From: JAFGTP01 sp964472715
GTDB lineage: Bacteria; Fidelibacterota; UBA2242; JAFGTP01
Reading direction: 5' to 3'
NCBI GenBank assembly: GCA_964472715.1
Contig: CAYYMT010000007.1
Span: 1 to 53,068, forward strand
DNA length: 53,068 nt
Of this stretch, positions 49,442 through 53,068 are shown in pieces; position 1 is the stretch's first letter, and each line of letters starts with the position of its first letter. Position numbers and translations under genes: made by a program. The notes beneath the pieces are model-generated. The model was not told where the DNA came from. It did no database searches and saw only the letters and a list, made by a program, of their open reading frames with translations.

Positions 49442-51321
49442 TATTTTCTCTCAAAGCGTTTGTCTATTTCATCCAGGGTCATATTCACAATAATCGGACG
49501 TCCGTGAGGGCAGAAGTATGGATCGCGGGTTGCAAAAAGACGGTCAACCAGGTTTTGCATCTCTTCATCGCTGAGTTTATCACCGGCCTTGATGGCTGCT
49601 TTACAGGAATATGCGGCTGCCACTTTGGACTGAATGTCAGTATCTTTTTCACCATATTCCCGGTAATGATCAAGAATGTTTTTGATCACTTTGCCTTCAT
49701 CCCCCCATTTCATGCCTGCCGGGACTGCTTCGACAGCAATGGTATTTTTACCAAACTCTTTGGCTCTGAATCCCAGTTTTTCCAAATAGGGGAGTATTTC
49801 CAGTAATAATGAAAAATCGTCTACCGAAAGTTCCACCACCTGGGGAAAAAGCAGTTGCTGCGCCCGCCAGTTTTCTTTTTCCATACTGTGCAACGCTTCT
49901 TCGAAGAGAATGCGCTCGTGAGCCACATGCTGGTCAATAATTACCATACCGGATTTAACCTGACTGACCAGGTATTTGTTATGAATCTGATAAACCTTAA
50001 CCTGGGGTGTATAGGAGTTGATATCTTCCTGCTGCTGAAGTGCATTTCTGGAAGTGAATCGTTCCGCCCTTTCGCGCCAGGGTTCTTCAGTGTTTTTCCG
50101 GGTGAAACTAAAATTCAGACCCTCCTGATTCCCATTGCTTGTGGGTATTCTCACCCTGTTGGTTGGAAATGGCTGAAAGGGTTCCGCTTGTTTTCCGGGA
50201 GTATTATTCGCCGGTGTGAAAGCGGGGACACTGTTTTGTGGCTGATTGCCGGTATCTTTTTGTTGCGGGGATGAATCCGCTTTGGGGGAATAATAATGTT
50301 CCGGTGAAAAACTGGGAAGATCGGGAATTGAGTTTTTGATATTGGCAAGGGCATCAATAGTGGATTCTTTCAGAAACCGGTAAATCATATTCTGATCGGA
50401 AAATTTCACTTCCATTTTGCGGGGATGAACATTGACATCCACCATTTCCGGCGGTATGGTTAAGTGGATCGTATAAAATGGATATTCTCCGCGGGATAGC
50501 AAGGATGAAAACCCGGACGCAATGGCGTGGTTCATTAACCGGTCTGTAATAAAGCGGTCATTGACATAGAAAAATTGTTCACCCCGGGATGCCCTGACAA
50601 GATTGAGATTGCCAATGAATCCCCGGGCTGTAACAGGGCCGCGCTCATAATTGAAAGGAATTAGATTTTTGATATATTCTTTGGAAAAGAGATTGCCGAT
50701 TCGGGATTTTAAATTTTCGCTGCGCAGGTTCAATACTTCACGGTCATTGTGAATCAACACGAATTTTACCCGTGGATAGATCATGGAAAACTTTTTGATC
50801 ACGGTAACAATATGCCGGAATTCAACATCCCTGCTTTTGAGAAATTTTCTTCGTCCCGGTATGTTGAAAAAGAGATTCTTGATAGAGATTGTCGTGCCTT
50901 CCTTAGGCGTATAGGGCTCTATACTTTTAAAATTGCCGCCCTCAATATTCAGGCGGTATCCCACATCAGCTCCTTTTTCTGTACTAATGGCGCGAACACG
51001 GGCCACAGAGGCGATGGAGGCCAGGGCTTCTCCACGGAACCCCAGGGATTTAATACAAATCAGGTCTTCAGCGCTGTGTATTTTGCTGGTGGCATAGCGT
51101 TCAAAAGCCAGGAGTAAATCATCCTTGCTCATGCCTTCGCCATTGTCAACGACTTCACAGAGCGTTTTGCCGCCATTCCTGAGGATTACTATGATTTCTG
51201 AGGCGCCGGCGTCGATGGAATTTTCCACCAGTTCCTTTACCATGGAAGCGGGACGCTCCACTACTTCACCGGCGGCTATTTTGTTGGTTAATTGATCGGA
51301 TAAAACTCTAATTTTGGACAT
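49441..51321 (-). CDS. mutL: DNA mismatch repair protein MutL
   Basis: 626 residues. N-terminal GHKL ATPase: ELVENSIDAGA (30s), VVDNGEGM (57-64) and LGFRGEAL (93-100). A Pro/Asn-rich linker (about 350-440) separates it from the C-terminal domain, which carries DQHVAHERILFE (the DQHA-E-E endonuclease motif with A to V) and CPHGRPI. It is therefore expected to be an endonuclease-type MutL, as in bacteria without MutH. Confidence 0.96.
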   Translation of the reverse strand: MSKIRVLSDQLTNKIAAGEVVERPASMVKELVENSIDAGASEIIVILRNGGKTLCEVVDNGEGMSKDDLLLAFERYATSKIHSAEDLICIKSLGFRGEALASIASVARVRAISTEKGADVGYRLNIEGGNFKSIEPYTPKEGTTISIKNLFFNIPGRRKFLKSRDVEFRHIVTVIKKFSMIYPRVKFVLIHNDREVLNLRSENLKSRIGNLFSKEYIKNLIPFNYERGPVTARGFIGNLNLVRASRGEQFFYVNDRFITDRLMNHAIASGFSSLLSRGEYPFYTIHLTIPPEMVDVNVHPRKMEVKFSDQNMIYRFLKESTIDALANIKNSIPDLPSFSPEHYYSPKADSSPQQKDTGNQPQNSVPAFTPANNTPGKQAEPFQPFPTNRVRIPTSNGNQEGLNFSFTRKNTEEPWRERAERFTSRNALQQQEDINSYTPQVKVYQIHNKYLVSQVKSGMVIIDQHVAHERILFEEALHSMEKENWRAQQLLFPQVVELSVDDFSLLLEILPYLEKLGFRAKEFGKNTIAVEAVPAGMKWGDEGKVIKNILDHYREYGEKDTDIQSKVAAAYSCKAAIKAGDKLSDEEMQNLVDRLFATRDPYFCPHGRPIIVNMTLDEIDKRFERK

Positions 51322-51539
51322 ATATTACTTTTCTGTTTATGAAAGTTACATGTTTATTCAATTTTGAAATATATAAAAAATTACGCAAAACAATTAGGGA
51401 TTTTTTAGCAGATATTGAATGCGGCTGATTCGGTAAAACAATCAATCAGAATTCAAGGCTTATCACCATTTTTTATTCTTTACATTGTGAAAATGGCTTA
51501 TATTTTTATTATATTAATGACAGTTATTCGAGGAATAAT

Positions 51540-52889
51540 ATGAAAAATATTCAACAAAAGATAGAAAACTTTATCAATTACATCAGAAAAGATATCTGGC
51601 TGGAAAGTTTAAAAGCGGTGCCGCGGACCCAGGCGATAGTGATAAAAAGTTTGCGCATTCAGGTTTTGGCTATCAAGGGTTTTATCGTGGATAAATGTAT
51701 CCTGCGGGCTTCCGCCCTGACATTTTTTACCTTGTTGTCCATTGTTCCCCTGGTGGCGATGTTTTTTGCGATTGCCAAAGGCTTTGGCCTGCAGCAAATA
51801 GTAGAAAAAGAAGTCATGGAGCATTTTTCGGAAAATGAACAAATTGTTCGCTATATTGTTGATTTTTCAAATTCCCTGCTTACCAATACCAAAGGGAGTT
51901 TTATTGCCGGGCCGGGATTTATTTTGTTGATTTGGGCGGTGATCCGGCTGCTGAGCAATATAGAAATGGGCTTTAATGATATTTGGAATATTAATCAATC
52001 CCGGTCATTTGTCAGAAAATTCAGCGATTATATTTCTATCATGTTGGTAGCGCCGCTTTTAATCATATTATCCAATGGCCTTTCGATTTATATTTTTTCC
52101 AGAGTTACGGAAATAGCCGATTCCCTTCGGTTACTGGGATTTATCGGGCCGGTTCTGAAATTTTTATTGCGGTTAAGCCCTTTTGCGGTAATGTGGATGC
52201 TGTTGACTTTTGTTTATATTGTCATTCCCAACGGGAAAGTCAATTTTGCCGCCGGTTTTTACGCGGCAATTGTGGCCGGCACTTTTTTGAAAATTTTTCA
52301 ATGGGGCTTTATAACTTTTCAGATCGGCGCGGCTAAGTATAATGCAATTTACGGAAGTTTTGCGGCCTTGCCTTTATTTTTGATATGGATGCAAATCAGT
52401 TGGATAATTGTTCTGTTTGGGGCGGAGGTGTCCTATGCAATACAAAATGCCGCCGATTACACCGTTGATGAGATCGGCAGTGAAATCAGTCAGTTTAGTA
52501 AAAAAGTGTTGTCCCTGTTGATTGCCTTAAAAGTTGTCCAGAATTTTGAAAATGACAATCCGCCCCTGACAGCCAATCAATTAGCCCAGTATTTGGGAAC
52601 ACCGGTGGGATTGATCAACCAACATGCTTATGATTTGAAAGAAGCCGGCATTATTTCTCATGTACTGCTGGAAGATGAAGAAGTTGCTTTTCAGCCGGCG
52701 GTTGACCCGGATAAATTGACAGTGGCCTATGTGGTCAGGGCATTGGAAAATACCGGCTCGGATAAATTTCACATCAAAAAAACCAAGGAACTGGAAAAAC
52801 TAAAAGAAATTCTGGCAAATTTTCAGAAAAATAATTGTGAACAAGATGACAATACCCGTTTACAAGACCTGAAAATTACCGGTGAATAA
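51540..52889 (+). CDS. YihY/BrkB-family membrane protein with C-terminal winged-helix-like domain
   Basis: 449 residues. Six membrane segments with RASALTFFTLLSIVPLVAMFF, LLIWAVIRLLSNIEMGFNDIWNI and YGSFAALPLFLIWMQISWIIVLFGAEVSYA, all typical of the YihY family (formerly mislabelled RNase BN). The last 130 residues are soluble and look like a winged helix (LTANQLAQYLGTPVGLINQHAYDLKEAGIISH), a common extension in this family. Function unknown. GAGGAATA precedes the ATG. Confidence 0.9.
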   Translation: MKNIQQKIENFINYIRKDIWLESLKAVPRTQAIVIKSLRIQVLAIKGFIVDKCILRASALTFFTLLSIVPLVAMFFAIAKGFGLQQIVEKEVMEHFSENEQIVRYIVDFSNSLLTNTKGSFIAGPGFILLIWAVIRLLSNIEMGFNDIWNINQSRSFVRKFSDYISIMLVAPLLIILSNGLSIYIFSRVTEIADSLRLLGFIGPVLKFLLRLSPFAVMWMLLTFVYIVIPNGKVNFAAGFYAAIVAGTFLKIFQWGFITFQIGAAKYNAIYGSFAALPLFLIWMQISWIIVLFGAEVSYAIQNAADYTVDEIGSEISQFSKKVLSLLIALKVVQNFENDNPPLTANQLAQYLGTPVGLINQHAYDLKEAGIISHVLLEDEEVAFQPAVDPDKLTVAYVVRALENTGSDKFHIKKTKELEKLKEILANFQKNNCEQDDNTRLQDLKITGE

Positions 52890-52924
52890 ATTTTTGTCAT
52901 AATCTTTAATGATCAGATCGTAAT

Positions 52925-53044
52925 ATGCAGGACAACAAAAATAAAAAATCTATGAATTTTTGGTCAGCCACATCGATTGGTGTCGGTGCCATGATCGGTG
53001 CGGGGTTGTTTGCCCTGGTTAGTCTAGATTATCATAATTACTAA
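52925..53044 (+). pseudogene. amino-acid/polyamine permease gene cut off after its first helix
   Basis: MNFWSATSIGVGAMIGAGLF, preceded by a short polar lead, is the unmistakable TM1 of APC-superfamily permeases (the GAMIGAGIF loop). After LFALV, near 53020, similarity stops, seven unrelated residues follow and the frame ends at TAA 53042-53044. Family members have about 430-480 residues. The sequence from about 53020 to the edge is AT-rich and unlike the permease, which suggests an insertion, or an assembly join at a repeat. Confidence 0.6.
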
Positions 53045-53068
53045 ATTATTGGTAGAGCATTTCACTCA

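Noticed and set aside
1..53068. CRISPR arrays, tRNA or rRNA genes
   Set aside because: No regularly spaced direct repeats, cloverleaf-like sequence or rRNA signature was recognised in any intergenic region.

Overview
The window is a stretch of an AT-rich (roughly 40% GC) genome from a Gram-negative bacterium. A TonB-dependent receptor, an RND efflux pump, lipoproteins and a phenol-MetA-type outer-membrane protein show an outer membrane. A secreted protein with a Por/T9SS-type C-terminal sorting domain (the YPNPFNP signature, 29183-30487) points to the FCB superphylum (Ignavibacteria, Calditrichota, KSB1, Marinimicrobia, Cloacimonadota and relatives). Indolepyruvate:ferredoxin oxidoreductase, superoxide reductase, rubrerythrins, a flavodiiron protein and rubredoxin indicate an anaerobe or microaerophile. 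I cannot place it more finely. A run of 100 N at 1229-1328 shows this is a scaffold, probably from a draft or metagenome assembly.

Layout. 1-5.9 kb (+): paired REP-like hairpins, an RND transporter carrying the gap, an unknown membrane protein, a Dps-like ferritin, a fossil 5' end of an epimerase gene, a SOUL heme-binding protein and an FMN split-barrel protein. 5.9-14.3 kb (-): phenol-MetA-type outer-membrane protein, tag, zupT, D-lactate dehydrogenase-like, bcp, iorB, iorA, a CDF metal exporter and msrBA. 14.4-19.9 kb (-): a dense oxygen-defence block read as PerR1, small winged-helix protein, rubrerythrin, rubredoxin, flavodiiron protein, rubrerythrin-like protein, superoxide reductase, ferritin, ACT-like protein and then a strong terminator. 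A second PerR lies beyond a 500-bp interval holding MITE-like and repeat debris. 19.9-23.3 kb (-): SagB-type nitroreductase, YibE/F, alkaline phosphatase.

23.6-26.7 kb (+): phosphoglucosamine mutase-type enzyme, deoC, a double-receiver regulator. 26.7-28.5 kb (-): a P-loop kinase-like protein and a multispanning membrane protein. 28.6-34 kb: a DUF4160/DUF2442 pair, the sorting-domain protein, dgt, a two-module glycoside-hydrolase-like exported protein. 34-38.7 kb: DsrE-like protein, then a pyruvate/oxaloacetate carboxyltransferase and a response regulator divergent from cstA. 38.7-46.1 kb (+): grpE-dnaJ behind a sigma-54-like promoter with tandem dyads, a four-gene ComEA/PilM/PilN-like membrane cluster, rsmD, coaD, pta, fmdB-like. 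46.2-51.3 kb (-): DUF3098, TonB receptor, miaA, mutL. 51.5 kb to the end (+): YihY/BrkB protein and an amino-acid permease gene that breaks off after about 32 codons.

The most coherent functional unit is the reductive O2/peroxide/superoxide detoxification block with two PerR-type regulators and a 7-1-7 PerR-box-like operator over the first gene's start. The least explained units are the ComEA/PilM/PilN-like cluster, the P-loop protein plus membrane protein pair, and the two-barrel exported protein. I saw no tRNA, rRNA or CRISPR array.
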